Source of the DNA: Dioscorea cayenensis subsp. rotundata
Lineage: Eukaryota > Streptophyta > Magnoliopsida > Dioscoreales > Dioscoreaceae
NCBI RefSeq assembly: GCF_009730915.1
Contig: NC_052476.1
Coordinates: 20,255,257-20,319,256, forward strand
Direction of reading: 5' to 3'
DNA: 64,000 nt
Positions 47,836-60,382 of this stretch are shown in pieces. Below the pieces are notes generated by a model, which was given only the letters and a program-made list of their open reading frames with translations, made no database searches and had not been told where the DNA came from. The position numbers were made by a program, and so were the translations under genes. Every line of letters starts with the position of its first letter. Within the stretch, counting starts at the first letter, position 1.

Positions 47836-49975
47836 ATATTTCAAATTCTGATTGTGTCCGTTTAAAATAACAATGTCTCGGTGTAAATACATTCGATTAG
47901 ATTTGATAAATACGCAATGTTTTCCACAGTCAAAGCCGTCGGTTTTATTAACAATGCCTGAGTCGGCGGCAGTTTCATTGCAAGATCGATCGATTGTGGC
48001 CGGATCATGGCGGCCAGGCTGCGATGTAACTTCGCGGACGTCAGCAGCTTGCGACTCGATCCTCTTTCGTCATAGGCGCCCGGTGCGCCTTCTAATGCAG
48101 CGGTCGCGCAAGCAAGCTCGCGATTCCGTGCGAGGCTGTCGTCGTCGGGTATGGGGAATATAGCTTCCGTGTATGCGGTTTGTAATTATCGACGGTGAAG
48201 TACAGCTCATGCATCGATGTCGTTGGTGTGCATCGCGTTATTCATGCGCAAGCATGTTTGCGAGGATACCATAAACTTGCCATAGCCGAGCATGAACAAG
48301 TTCGATGGCGAGGATCCGCGGAGATTCTTTGCGTTGGTCGATCACACGTGCGATCGTCGACCTAACGACCAGACTAGCGAAGATTTGGTGTCCTCAACGA
48401 TGATCTCTAACCCGAATGTATGTCAGGCGTAAGTGGGTCTCCCGTTTGATTGCGCTTGCTCATGGGTTTACATACTGCGCGTCGACTTGAACTCCAGCGA
48501 AATAAGGTTAAACAAAGGCGGTGATGGTTAAATAATTCGTCGACATGTTTAAACATTATTGTAATTAAATAAGCAGAAATGATTAATATTTAAAAGGCGA
48601 GAAAAGTGTAATTAAAGCAAAGATTGAGAATGTTTAAAGGGTAATACTAAATGTTAAAGTGTAAATCGACATTCGCGAGACCTTATAGAGTCGACCATTT
48701 TAAAGTCGTGAGGTAAATGGCGAGCTTCCTTGATCAGCGTTGAGCGACTCAGCGACGTTCGAATACATCTCACCCCAGCGATCACCTCCGAGCGAGATAA
48801 TTCGACCCGATGTGCCATATCCGTTATTAATCGACCGGTGATGAGCTTACGGGTGATATGGCTGCCGGTTCGATTCGCGGTATCAGCCGAAAGTCTTTAG
48901 CCGTGGATGCCCGGCGCGATGCGGAGCATATAGACCGGCACTCGCTCCCTCGATGCCTTCCACAGTCGGCGTTGGCTTTTCGTAAAATTGGCCTCGAAAT
49001 GTCGAAGGCGATGCGCGTATGGCGAAGAAGGGGAAGACTCTACCATGATTCTGCTCACTGAGGCCCTTGGACTGTCAGACGAAGGTAATTATCTCATGAT
49101 AATCTCGGCACCGTATAAGGCGTCGCCCTGACTTAGATATGAACCAAAGTCGATTGGCGTCGGTCTGGGTTATCGAGTATATCTGAGAGGCGGCGATGGA
49201 AAAAAACCATTGTTACCATCTTTCCTGTGGCGCGGTGGTGTGCCCGATATTTTTCAAGGAGGTGGAGTACCGTGAGCCGAGCAAATTGACGGCCTGAGCC
49301 CTCTTGAATCCTGATACCTGTGAAGAAAGATACTGGCGTTTAAAAGCGATCGCTAGATCTCTCTCCATCGCTCGCATGACTGCTAGGGTTGTCTCGACCG
49401 CCTTATCACGTACAAGCAAGCGATCATGGTGGAGATGTCACTTTGCAGTCGAGGACCACCGGGCGTACTCTTTTTCTGACCAAACACGCTTGTATGGTAT
49501 GTGGACACCATGTTCCATAACGTGTCATACGAATGTCGATGGCTTATGCGAGGGGCCGGTCGCGAGCTTACGAATCACTCGATGCGCTAACCCGTTTTGG
49601 GCGCTTTTCGGATGTGGCGTCGAACCTATGCCACCCCGCGCAAGTGTGTGACGGGTTGGTGTCTTGATTACAGTATTTTTGTTATACTCTTTTGATGCGT
49701 GAAGGCGCCAGCGACGACCATCGGCGGCGCATTCACGTCGCTCGATGTTTTTAGTTCTTTATGAATTTGAAGTCAAAAATTCCTTTTGATTGCATGATTT
49801 AGATACGTCCACGAAATGTTCGACAGTCAAAGCGTTGACCAATATCGAGCGACAACGCAGAATGATCGGCGAGGAAGGAAGACATCCCAGCCGTCGAGGT
49901 CGTCATGGGGATGAATGGGGAGCACTCGCGGAATCACGATTCTGCTGACACTTCGATCGAATGAAAGATCGATAT

Positions 49976-50690
49976 GTTAAAGCGGAGAATATAATGTTTA
50001 GCGATAATGACAATAGTTAAGCGTTAAATTAAATACTTAAACAATTAACTAATAACGTAAAGGACTAGTACGATATGTTAACCGTGAGCGGACGTATTTA
50101 AAACGATAATGACCCCAGAACAGTTTGAAATAATTAAAAGAAAAGGAACTTACAACGAGTAAACCTCAGTTTTCATTAGGATTCGTGATGGCACATTTTA
50201 CGTCTCGACGACAAGATCAACTACGGCACATTTGAAGATGGAGTGGACGTGAGCACATCAGATGGAAGTCAACATCGTTTTTCTATTGGGCAAACCGTTT
50301 TATATCCATCCGGTGTGATGAGACTTAACTCGACAAAGAGAAACTTGAGGACCCCATCGCTCACATATCTCGTCTAACACCAATTCCCAAAGAGTCGAGG
50401 CAGTGAACATTAGCACTCTTCCTCCCCAGTTGAATCTAGCAATACCACAAAAACTCTCCATAATATATCGATTCGAAAACCAAATCGTACTGAAAACCAA
50501 ATGAAATGAAGAACAAAAGCGAAGGCGACGAAGAAGAAGTAGAAGATGTAAAGAACAAAGCAGTCGGAAGCGCAGAACAAAAAGTCTTGCGAGTTGATGC
50601 ATAGAGGTTAGATTAGGCGTGATGTGATTGGGCGGTATTTTTCCCTCCATCCCAAGAGGCAAAAAGGGAAATATATGTCATTGTCGTGAG
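49976..50690 (+). repeat. Diverged direct repeat, unit 1, inside the CpG-rich element
   Basis: Starts GTTAAAGCGGAGAATATAATG, passes through TTACAACGAGTAAA, GATGGCACATTTTACG, GACAAGATCAACTAC and TTTGAAGATGGAGTGGAC, and ends near GTGATGTGATTGGGCGGT plus a short purine tail. The same series of landmarks recurs at 52123-52640. Confidence 0.6.
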
Positions 50691-51095
50691 GAAGACATGT
50701 TGTCGTCGTTCGAATGAGAAGTTCTCGACTCAACATGAGTCTCTGTGTAAGCGTCGAGCTTTTTATGTTTAAACGTATACATATAGTGTTTAAAATAACG
50801 GTTAATCTGTTTAACTAAAGTCTATATCATGTAAATAATATGTTATTGTTTAAATTGAATGCTTTCATCTGACAATAGCGTTGCTAGATGGGTACCTCCT
50901 GGGTCACTTTGTTTTAAACATATTTACGTATTTTCTTAAACACCGTTGTCGTTGTTTAAAGAGTAACTTGAGTATTGTTTTAACTTTTTCTATTGTTTAC
51001 AATGACGTTTTTTTGTTTCCCACATTGTTTTTACTAGGGCTCTGTTTAAATTTTCGAAGTTCACAGTCAAAATACGATTGTTTCGTTTTATTTAT

Positions 51096-51180
51096 AAAAG
51101 ATTTACAACATTTACAACATTTTACAAAGATTTACAACATTTTACGACATTCTGAATTCTAGACATTTACAACATTTACT
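51096..51180. repeat. Short tandem array of TTTACAACA units
   Basis: TTTACAACA or close variants occur about seven times within 85 bases, partly interrupted by TCTGAATTCTAGA. It lies between the two diverged direct repeats. Confidence 0.75.
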
Positions 51181-52122
51181 GACGTCCGCTCGGACTTTGG
51201 ACGCTCACGACTCGACCCTGGTATAGCGAAACAAGTGTATGCATGCGTTCGAATGCTCACAGCGGTTGCATAACAAGCGCATCAACTTGAACTGCAAAGA
51301 CGTCATGACATTAAAAAAAGGTTAAACAACACACGTTCATGAAAAAGCGACTATTAATCGATATGTCGTGGTAGGGACTTAAAGCGACGATCGATAGTTA
51401 AACGCGAGCGTAACGAGTTGATACATCTGACGTCGTTTTCTTAAAGCGTTAACGAGAAAGTCTCGAGTGGTAAATGTCAATCCCAGTCTTTAAAGGATGT
51501 TTCAGCTGATCTCCCTCCTCTAGAGAATCCTCATGATCACGCATGATATGTGAAAACTTTTCTTTTCATACCCAAGTCGAAATGCTCTCTTAATTGCTTT
51601 CCGTCAGTCCATCACTGGAGAATCCTCTGCGTTCGAGGGCGATTATGAGGAGGGACTTCGGCAGGCGAAAAAGATAGTTTAACTGGTTCGATGATTACGG
51701 CTGGTGATTCTCAAGATAAGGGAAGAAGGCTCACGAAACATCCTTTCGGATAGAGTGGTTGTCCGTGGGAAGAGGAGGAAGAGGAGGAGGATGATGAGGA
51801 CGACGAGGGTGGTTGTCCATGTAGGGAGGGTTCTTCCCAGTTGTTATGGTGTGAAGTCCACGGCGGTGACTCTTCGTGTCCAGAAAAAGTTAAACGCACT
51901 ACGATGGCGAGCATTGGCGATGAGAGCGAGCGGGTGTTCGGAAATTTATGTTCTCGTGCATAAGAATTAATCCGGTCATTAATTCTTACGCAGCGGGATA
52001 CCTAACTCTTGCCACTGCCACGTGCCACATGCCAACAATTCGGATCAAGCGAAAAAGATCACCGTTTCTGAGAGACTTTTGAGAATTTACGCGTTTATGA
52101 ATAGTTATACATGTAAAGATAA

Positions 52123-52640
52123 TGTTAAAGCGGAGATGGGAAGTATTAAAGCGGATATGACAATTATTAAACATATTAGTAAAAATATTTAAAGCGGATA
52201 ATAGCAAATAGTTAAACATTATTTAAAAATATACAAATAGATAACCATAAACGAGGAAGAACTTTACAACGAAAATGAACTCGTCAGTAATTCTTGTTCT
52301 TCTCGTCGTAATACAACTTTACAACCATAAGCGAGAAGACGACAATGGCACATGCTCTGCCTCGACAGATAAAATCGACTACATCTCGTTTGAAGATGAA
52401 GTGCACTTGACCAATCCGATGGAAATCAATTTCATTTTTACGTTAGAAAGCAGAGTTTATATATTTCGGGTATGATAATGAGGAGAATAACAAGATGTAA
52501 TGTAACTCCTTGGCATTGTCTATCGAAACCGCAGAAAGCCCTGAAAGGTTGAACACGTGATGTGATTTGGCGCTTTCCTTTCCCACCATTTTTCGGGAGG
52601 GCCAAAAATGGGATTTCAGACATGGACCCATTTGAAGTGA
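52123..52640 (+). repeat. Diverged direct repeat, unit 2, inside the CpG-rich element
   Basis: Shares with 49976-50690, in the same order, GTTAAAGCGGAGA, TTTACAACGA, AATGGCACAT, GATAAAATCGACTAC, TTTGAAGATGAAGTG, ATCCGATGGAAATCAA and GTGATGTGATTTGGCG. Same orientation, about 2.15 kb apart. It lies near the right end of the element, so unit 1 may mark an internal copy of that end (nesting or partial duplication). Confidence 0.6.
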
Positions 52641-53100
52641 GCAGTAGGGGGTAAAGGGAAGTTAAACACTATGGAAGAATCGTCCGGTGGTGTGTAAAAG
52701 TAGGAGAGGGTTTTTGGGAAGTTTTGAAAATTACGAGGGGTGAACAGTAATTTTCCCTAAATGGAATGATATTTAAGAAATATAAAAGAAGAATTATGGG
52801 AAGATACCGAGAAATCTAAACTATGATAAATTTGATTAGTATTAATTATTGTTGTTATTATTGATAAAGAAGATTAATTAATTAATTAATTATTCTCGGA
52901 GTTGTAAATCAAATGCTCTAGTCTGTGCACATACTCCGAATTTTGGAAGCTCTTGTTCCCATGATTCTTTGGCTAAATGACCATCTTACCCTCTTTTTTA
53001 TTTAATATTAATTGCTAATTACTCTTATTATTATATATTTTGTTTTATAAAAAAAATATTCATAGTTTATTCCGTTGGTATAGTTAATTCATTTTTGAAT

Positions 53101-53625
53101 AGGTTTCCCGAATAACGTGGATGCCCAACTTGTCATCCACATCCTCATCCACGTCATTATTTTTTTTATATAAACTTCAAATTTGAACCTTAAAAATTTT
53201 TAAATATTTAAAATTTAAAAAAAAATTATAGAATTATATCTAAAATCATAAACCCAAATACTACAAAATCTATACCGTAAAAATCTAAAAATTTAAACCC
53301 TAAATAATAAATACTAAATCCTAAACTTTAAGCTCTAAACCTTAAACCATAAATCCTATGCCATAAACCCTAAACTCTAAATCCCATGCCCTAACCCCTA
53401 AACAAGAAATCACAAACCCCCTGCCGGAGTTTGTGATTTCCAGTTTAGGGTTTAGGGAGGGGTTTTTGGTTTATCATTTACATATTTATATTTTACTATT
53501 AAATGTTTAAATTTAGTATTTAGATAATAAAAAGAAATTTAATTTTTTTTATAAAAAAATAAAGAAAGAATGACGTGGATGCTGACATGGATGCCAACTT
53601 GACATCCACGTCATTCGGGAAATCT
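53101..53625. mobile_element. MITE of about 525 bp with telomere-like core, present only in the right copy
   Basis: Left end AGGTTTCCCGAATAACGTGG and inverted right end AGATTTCCCGAATGACGTGG agree at 18 of 20 positions, with further inverted matches inward (GTGGATGCCAACTTG types). The left copy has no insertion at the matching place. The interior at about 53285-53460 is full of degenerate CCCTAAA units on this strand, turning to TTTAGGG at about 53445-53460, a telomere-like inverted core. No ORF. Superfamily unclear (possibly Mutator- or hAT-like); the target duplication could not be read with certainty. Confidence 0.75.
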
Positions 53626-54020
53626 ATTTGGTAAAAATATCATTACTTATAATTAACCAAAGCTTACCTACTTATTAAAATAATTTAAACCGTAATATTT
53701 CTTCCAGTCTTTTTTTACTTGTACATTTTAACAAATTCACATAGATTAAGAAAGTTAGTTAAAATTAGTTGGTAATCTAAAATTTATAAAAAATTATATT
53801 AACTTTCCAAGATTACTCTTATTTAAAATATGATTTAATAAAATATGTAGTTGAATATAATTTTTTAGAAGTTGTAAAAGTAAATTAAATATAAAGATAA
53901 ATTTTTAAAAATAATATTTAATGTTTCATAAATTTTCTAGATGGACAAATAAGAAAGATAAAAAGCTTCTCAAATTAGACCGAAGAAAGTATAAAAAAAA
54001 AATAAAATATAAACAATCAT

Positions 54021-54347
54021 GTGTAGTGGATTATTAGTAGAATGGTGAATAAGTAAATCTAAGGTCGAATCCTTGGGGTTGGCTGTACTATTGCAACACT
54101 GTGAGACATTGTAGAATCACGGTATATTATTGGGGTAATGTCATTTTCTTTTTTTATTAGCTCGTTTCTAAAAATCTCGTGGGTGTGCACGTAGTATGGC
54201 TTTAATCGCACGTGGTATGAGATGTCTGACAAGTTAATATATCTGTAGAGAATTGATAAGCCATGGTAATTAGTGCACCATTGTACTCACCTGTCATTAA
54301 CAACTCTTTTGTAAAAGCCACGCTTATTGTCTTTATTAAAAAAAAAA
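54021..54347 (+). mobile_element. SINE-like element with poly-A tail (right copy)
   Basis: Counterpart of 36051-36434 with the same tRNA-like head (GGTCGAATCC box B), a shorter body (about 55 bases fewer near 54130-54160) and a shorter A tail. Confidence 0.4.
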
Positions 54348-54457
54348 TGACCATGACTTAATCAATATAATATACTATATATATATTTGTAAAAATTTTT
54401 GGAGGGGGTTTGAACAAGTAAGCTACCATCTTCATCCGAGGTGAAGTGTAATATGTG

Positions 54458-54510
54458 AAAATAAAAATAAAAATAAAAATAAAAATAAAAATAAAAATAA
54501 AAATAAAAAT
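54458..54510. repeat. (TAAAAA)n microsatellite, expanded in the right copy
   Basis: About nine AAAATA-type units against about three at the matching place in the left copy (near 36537-36556). Confidence 0.85.
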
Positions 54511-54529
54511 GTTATATAATTTTATTATT

Positions 54530-54789
54530 TTACAGGGTCGTATCCACAAAAAGGTTGGCCCAAATCCATTGTTTTTGGGCCATATCAATCGGCTCGTAAT
54601 ACTTTGGGCCCAATAACTTGATAATTCCTAATTTTATTATATACATCTCTCAAAATCACTTCCGTCCTTCACCTTCGTTCTTTATTCGAGAAAATCTCAA
54701 AAACCCTAACCCTAATTCGTTCCATTTCTCCCTCAAACCCTAGAAATCATCCTCTAATGGCTTCTCAGCATCCAAAATCTTTGGTTTAG
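54530..54789 (+). promoter_or_regulatory. Cyclin-L promoter: site II motifs, telo-box and upstream ORF (right copy)
   Basis: GGCCCA/TGGGCC motifs at about 54557-54612, telo-box AAACCCTAACCCTAA at 54701-54715, and the same 10-codon upstream ORF (54757-54789) ahead of the start at 54890. Retention in both copies says little about selection, as the copies are recent. Confidence 0.6.
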
Positions 54790-54889
54790 TGGGTTGGGTT
54801 TCTTGTGAATTTGGTGTTTTTTTGTTTTTTTGTTTTTATTTTTTTATTTTCGGAAGAGATTGTCTCGATTTTTGCCTTGGCCGATTGGG

Positions 54890-57800
54890 ATGATCTACAC
54901 TGCGATCGATACGTTTTACCTCACGGATGAGCAGTTGAAGAACTCGCCGTCGCGGAAGGATGGCATTGATGAGGCCACGGAGACCACGCTGAGGATCTAT
55001 GGGTGTGATCTCATCCAGGAGAGCGGAATTCTTCTCAGATTGTATCTTTTTTTTTTTTAATTATTCTTTGTGTTTCTTGGATTCTTTGGTTGATTGAGAA
55101 TGGATATTGTCTTCAAATTTTATCTTTTTCCTCCTTTGATTGGTTTTCTTGACAATGATAAGGCCTCAAGCTGTGATGGCAACTGGGCAGGTACTCTTTC
55201 ATCGATTTTATTGCAAGAAATCGTTTGCCCGTTTCAGTGTTAAGGTAAAAAAATGTCATCTCTTGGTATTTATGTTCATAGGATTTGGGATTTGAATTGA
55301 TTGGTAGATAAGCTTTGTTGCAGAGGGTTGCCGCAAGCTGTGTGTGGTTGGCTTCGAAGTTGGAAGAGAGTCCTAGGAAGGCAAAGCAAGTTATCATCGT
55401 GTTCCATAGGATGGAGATCCGCAGGGAGAATTTGCCACTTGAATATTTAGATGTCTTCTCTAAGGTTGATATGTTCTCCCGGTTGATTTTATACACTTGT
55501 TGAGTTTTATGTTCTTTCCCAAGTAGTATGATTTGCTTTTTTTAGCATTGATTAGACTGCAAAAGATTTTTTTGACTTGTTTTACTTTTACCACTGTTCG
55601 CATGTTTTCTGTTCAAAATTTTGCAGTATGAATTCTGTAGTTGGGATAATTGCTTGTTTCGATTGTGTCTGTTCTTTTTTTTTTTCTTTCTTATTAAGCT
55701 GTCATCCTTCTTTGATTTTTCTTGATAACAGAAGTACTCTGAGTTGAAGAATGATCTGATCAGAACAGAGCGACATTTGCTTAAGGAGATGGGTTTCATC
55801 TGCCATGTTGAACATCCTCATAAGTTCATATCCAACTACCTTGCAACACTTGGAACCCCGACAGAGTTGAGACAGGAAGCTTGGAACTTAGCCAATGACA
55901 GGTAATGTATCATTCAGTGTGTTATATCATAGCTTCTAATTAACATTTGATACTGTTCCATTGTTTTGCTAGTTGATTATTGATATCACTCTTCAATATT
56001 TCAACAGCTAAATTTTTTAAGTGTTCTTATTGTTGGTAGCAGGCTTGCAGTTGTCCATTGTTTATTTTAATTTTATTCTATGCCTTATGGCCAACTTTGG
56101 AAATAGTTGCTGGACCTTGATGAGTGATATGGTGCAGATTGAGGTGTTGGATGACTTTTCTTTTATCTTTTTCTTGAGGTGGTTGTGATGTTCAGATATT
56201 GTTATTTAGTTCTTCCAGTTCTGATATTGGTATCATGACAATATTCTGCTTTCAATATATGTATTCTTATGCTACTTAATAATCATTTCAAATAATCTTT
56301 AATATGCTTGAATGAAAAGTAAACATCATAATCTACTTGTAACCATTGATCATTTTTTTAATTTGGTTCGAAATTACATTTGCTTTTCTTTGTCTACCAT
56401 TTGTAGTGGTCTTATGATATATCGGGAAGGCAGTGAATATCTTCCTCCTTTTGTAAGTTAGCCCACTTTTTTATATCAACCCTGATGCTTATCTCATGCA
56501 CAGTAAGTAAATAGAAAGGGAGCAAAATGAGTGATCTGGCTTTTTTTCCTCTTTTTTTTTAATCTTTTTGTAACTGTTGGATCATCTCTCTTGCAGTCAA
56601 CCTTTGTTCGGTGGTTTTTGAGTCCTTCAGTAAAATTATTTCTGCAGCTAAACATGCTTTCGGTTATCCTGGTGATGTTTACTGTTTATGTGAAAAATCT
56701 TCAGTTTATGTTCTCATAGTAATGGGAAGTTAGTATCTCATTTATATCTTTTCTTGCTGGCAAAGGCACCTTTTCGTTGTTGGAAATTATTTGTTCATTT
56801 TATCTCTTGATGCTTGTTTCATATTATGTAGTTTGCGGACCACTCTCTGTGTTCGATTCAAGAGTGAAGTGGTAGCATGTGGCGTGGTATATGCAGCAGC
56901 TCGTCGGTTCCAGGTACCACTCCCTGAAAATCCACCATGGTGGTTAGTCTTTGATGCAGATCTCTCTGGCATGCAAGAGGTTTGCAGAGTCCTCGCGCAT
57001 CTCTACAGTCTTCCGAAAGCACAATATATTGCAGTATACAAAGACAATGATTCCTTCACATCAACTAATAAAAATCAAGATCCCCAAGCTCAAGCATCTA
57101 AGGTAGCTTATATATTGCATTCAGGTCCTTTTATTGTTATAACAAAATGGAACATTATTGTAGATGTAATTGCGATATATGCCTAAAATATGTTGATCCT
57201 GATTATTTAGGAAACTGTGTCTAACGGTGGTGGAAATGATAATGGCACTCCGAACTTGGTAGCTGATAATCAAGATGACAGCTCATCTAAAGATGTGTTA
57301 TTGAAAGCAGCCCTAGACAAGTTGGAGTCGAAGAAAAATGATGATGATACTACCAAAAGTGTGCCTGCTGAAGACGATACTAAAGAGGAGCCGGTTGCAA
57401 AACCCAAGGGTGATCAGAAATCTGATGCTAACATGGAAAAGAACCGGGATAGAGAAAGGGAAAGATCTAAAGCTAGAGATCGTGATGGCAGGGGTAGAGA
57501 CTCGGATCGTGACAGCAGAGGTAGAGATTCTGACAGGGACCGGGAACGAGAGAAGGATTCTGAGCGGGATAGAGAAAAGGCCAAAGAGAGGAGTCACCGT
57601 GCAAAGGACAAGAGTACAGGTATAAACTAGGAATCTATCTATGTTAGACCTTTGATTGTTATGATGGAAAGAAGAAAACCTATAACTAGGTTTTCTTGAT
57701 GTTTTCGTAATGAAAAATTTATTACTTTAATATAAAATTCTATATGTTCCCTTTGAAAGAAAGATGATTATCCTCCCCATCTATATATTCATGTAGTTTG

Positions 57801-58425
57801 CCAATTTAAGAAAACTTATCTTTATATTCATTTCTTTTGTCAATCTAGAGAAAGAATCGTTTAAACAATATTTATTTCTTTTCCAATCAAAGAAAAACTT
57901 TTGATTTTTTCTTCACCAATTTAAGAAGAACATGCTGTCTATATATATATTATGTATATATATTATGCCAATCCAAGAAAAACTTGTCATCTAGCAATTT
58001 GTTTGGTTTGACATTCTAAGAAAAACTTGTTGTTTATGTGCTTTTTCATTTTGCCAATTTAAGAAATTCTTGTCATCTATCTATTTATTACTTATGCCAA
58101 TCTAAGAAAAACTTGTTTATTTATTTATTTCTTTTGCAAATATATAAGAAAAGAAACTTGTTTTCTTAGCATGGCGTCGTCTTTGATGTCATATGCCTCT
58201 TAATTATGCAGGGCATCCGGAGAAATCCCGGCATCATTCATTGCGAGGTATGTGCAACATTTCTCTTAACAATAATGAAAGTCAGTCAAGTCATTATTCG
58301 AGATAGCTCAGTAAGTGATATTGCTCTATTCTGAAAATTTTTTTCCTTGTTTTGCAGAACGCAGTGAATACCACAGCTCACACTCATACCGTGACAAGGA
58401 TCGACACAGACACCACTATACATGA
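54890..58425 (+). CDS. CYCL1: Cyclin-L (arginine-rich cyclin), right copy, intact
   Basis: Eight exons: 54890-55041, 55163-55244, 55324-55464, 55732-55901, 56832-57102, 57211-57619, 58212-58247 and 58358-58425. All junctions are GT-AG and in phase, giving 442 residues, the usual size for plant cyclin-L. Residues 1-51 open with MIYTAIDTFYLTDEQL. The first cyclin box follows (VLFHRFYCKKSF, RVAASCVWLASKLEESPRKAKQ, HLLKEMGFICHVEHPHKFI) and then the second (LRTTLCVRFKSEVVACGVVYAAARR, PWWLVFDADLSGMQEVCRVLAHLYSLP). Residues from about 340 form an RS-like domain that directs cyclin-L to splicing speckles. The fourth intron is the longest (930 bases) and holds a possible cassette exon. Its 3' neighbour is the dismutase relic on the other strand. 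Confidence 0.95.
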
Positions 58426-59305
58426 AATAAAAGGCAGTTTTGTCCTTTGTAACGTGTAAACAAGTAATATTTGCATCATCGATGATCGTGGTGAGATGAT
58501 GAAAAATACCGACCTTTTGTTTATGTGATTATTGTTGAATACTCAAATCAACTGTATCACATTTAGCTTTTGATGATAGTTTTATTGTTGAATACCCAAA
58601 TTATCTGTATCATGCCTATCTTTTGATGATAGTTTTTTTTTTTTTGAATACCGAAATTACCTGTATCTCTTTTGTGATAATGTTCAACTAAGGAAAGCCT
58701 GCATAGATTTTGTTTTGTTTTTTTAGCAGGATGGTGAATTATACTTGGAATATGTTTGGATAACTTTTAAGCAGGATGAAGAATTACTCGGAATATGTTT
58801 GAATGATCTTTCTTTTATTTGTTGTAGGATGAATTTTTTTTTATGTTGATGATTGAGCTTGGAATGTCTTTGGATGATACTTTTGTTGCAAGATGAAGTG
58901 AAATGTTGATTTGGTTTGCTTTTTAGTTTGTTGATTTGTTTGTGATTAATGGTTTTTTGTTTATATAATAGTTTTTTATTTTAAAGAACTTATAATAAAA
59001 AGCTATTATTTATGGTTTTCAGCTGAGTTATGTTGTAATTTTCCTTTCCATAGAGAATAAAATTTAAATTTGATTTATTAATTTCTATTGGGAAGATGTA
59101 TAAATAGATTAAATATTAACTAATTTACTTCATTTTCATGGAAATGACACTTAAATAATCCTAAGCAAATCATGCAATAATAACTCATACTTCAAGCACA
59201 AATTAAGCATTCCTTTTTTTTATTATCTACAAAAAAAAACATACAAGAAAAGCACATTGTTCCAAAGTACTGATAGAACAAAAGCTGTTAACATTAGTGA
59301 GTGAT
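58426..59305. other. 3' regions between convergent cyclin-L and dismutase (right copy)
   Basis: Counterpart of 40513-41396, AT-rich, with small substitutions and T-run length changes. No gene seen. Confidence 0.5.
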
Positions 59306-60341
59306 TCATTCTTGAAGCCCAATGATACCTGAAAATTTGACAAATATTTCATCGAAAAGGCGAAAATAATCAATCCTGTGATCAAGAAAAACATGTGGAA
59401 ATTCATTAGCAAAGAAATGATATATTTGAAATTAAATTAATTAATGAATAAATGTGTTTACAGGGAAGCAAGGAACAAACCACATGCAACTCTTGCTCCT
59501 GCATTTCCGGTGGTCTTGCTAAGCTCATGTCCACCTGTGAAAAAGCCGGATACATGAAATGCATCCTGGTTTAGTCTGTAGAAATCTGAATGAGTAAACC
59601 ATCAAGAGGATATATAGAATGATAAATCATGCAAACTAGAATTTATCAAGAATTCTAGCATGTTTAAGAGATGTGCAATTCCTTATCTTTAGGTCATTCC
59701 TGAGTTGTGAACCGGGTTTCTTAATCAACCTTTTACTTCATATGATTTGGAGGAGTTGCCAGTTTGCGAAACATAAAACTTTTTGGGACAAAATGGACGA
59801 ATTACGTCAGAGGCATGCATAAGCGTGGAGTTACTGCTTTTAACTGCATATGTCTCTATCATCTTGTGTGCTGTTGAGATTCGAACCGGGTTTTTCTCAA
59901 TGAGGCATGAACAGCTCTACGCGAAAAAGCATGATATCAGCTACGCATATGTCTATCTCTACGTGCTGTGTGGTGAAATTCAAATCAGGTCTTACAAAGC
60001 AAGACATGGACACTTTGCACAAGAAATTTGATGTCAATAGAAAGTGATCGTTGGACACAAAACATGACTACAGTACATTTAATGCTACAAAGATATCACA
60101 ATCAATAAAGGAAAGGAGAGCTCTTGTGGTATATTAACAACAGAGAATAATAAAAAGAACATAGTAATTTACCAATCACACATAAATCACTTGATATCAC
60201 AGAGATAAGACTCAAAAACATAGATGTAAAAACTAAGTTACTGCTATGTTCATCTGGATCAGCATGAACAACAACTGCCCTTCCAATTATCGAATTCGGC
60301 ACCGAAACAGGAATCTGAGGAAGCAAACATAAATCAAGGAC

Positions 60342-60382
<41 letters not shown>

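Larger units (their letters stand above)
45069..52757. mobile_element. CpG-rich, apparently degenerate mobile element, unclassified
   Basis: Base use changes sharply: long stretches are GC- and CpG-rich (45240-46420, 46620-47350, 47930-48470, 48720-49960), in contrast to the AT-rich DNA on either side. These alternate with AT-rich blocks built from GTTTAAA, CGTTTAAAC and TTAAAGCGG motifs (46430-46610, 47360-47900, 48480-48720, 49970-50150, 50760-51180, 52090-52250). No long frame or recognisable transposase, reverse transcriptase or capsid domain was seen, so it looks broken. The right end, read inwards, starts AGGGAAAATTACTGTTCACC, similar to terminal sequences of some plant DNA transposons; the left end is in the gap. 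The element stops exactly where the duplicated block begins, as an insertion would. Confidence 0.5.

Noticed and set aside
45069-52757. CpG-rich block as bacterial contamination or horizontal transfer
   Set aside because: No bacterial-type long genes or operons, repeated AT-rich modules, internal direct repeats and an end that abuts plant sequence within one contig all fit a plant mobile element better.
53280-53460. Telomere-like CCCTAAA units as a real interstitial telomere or chromosome end
   Set aside because: Units are degenerate, short, and sit between the inverted ends of a MITE.
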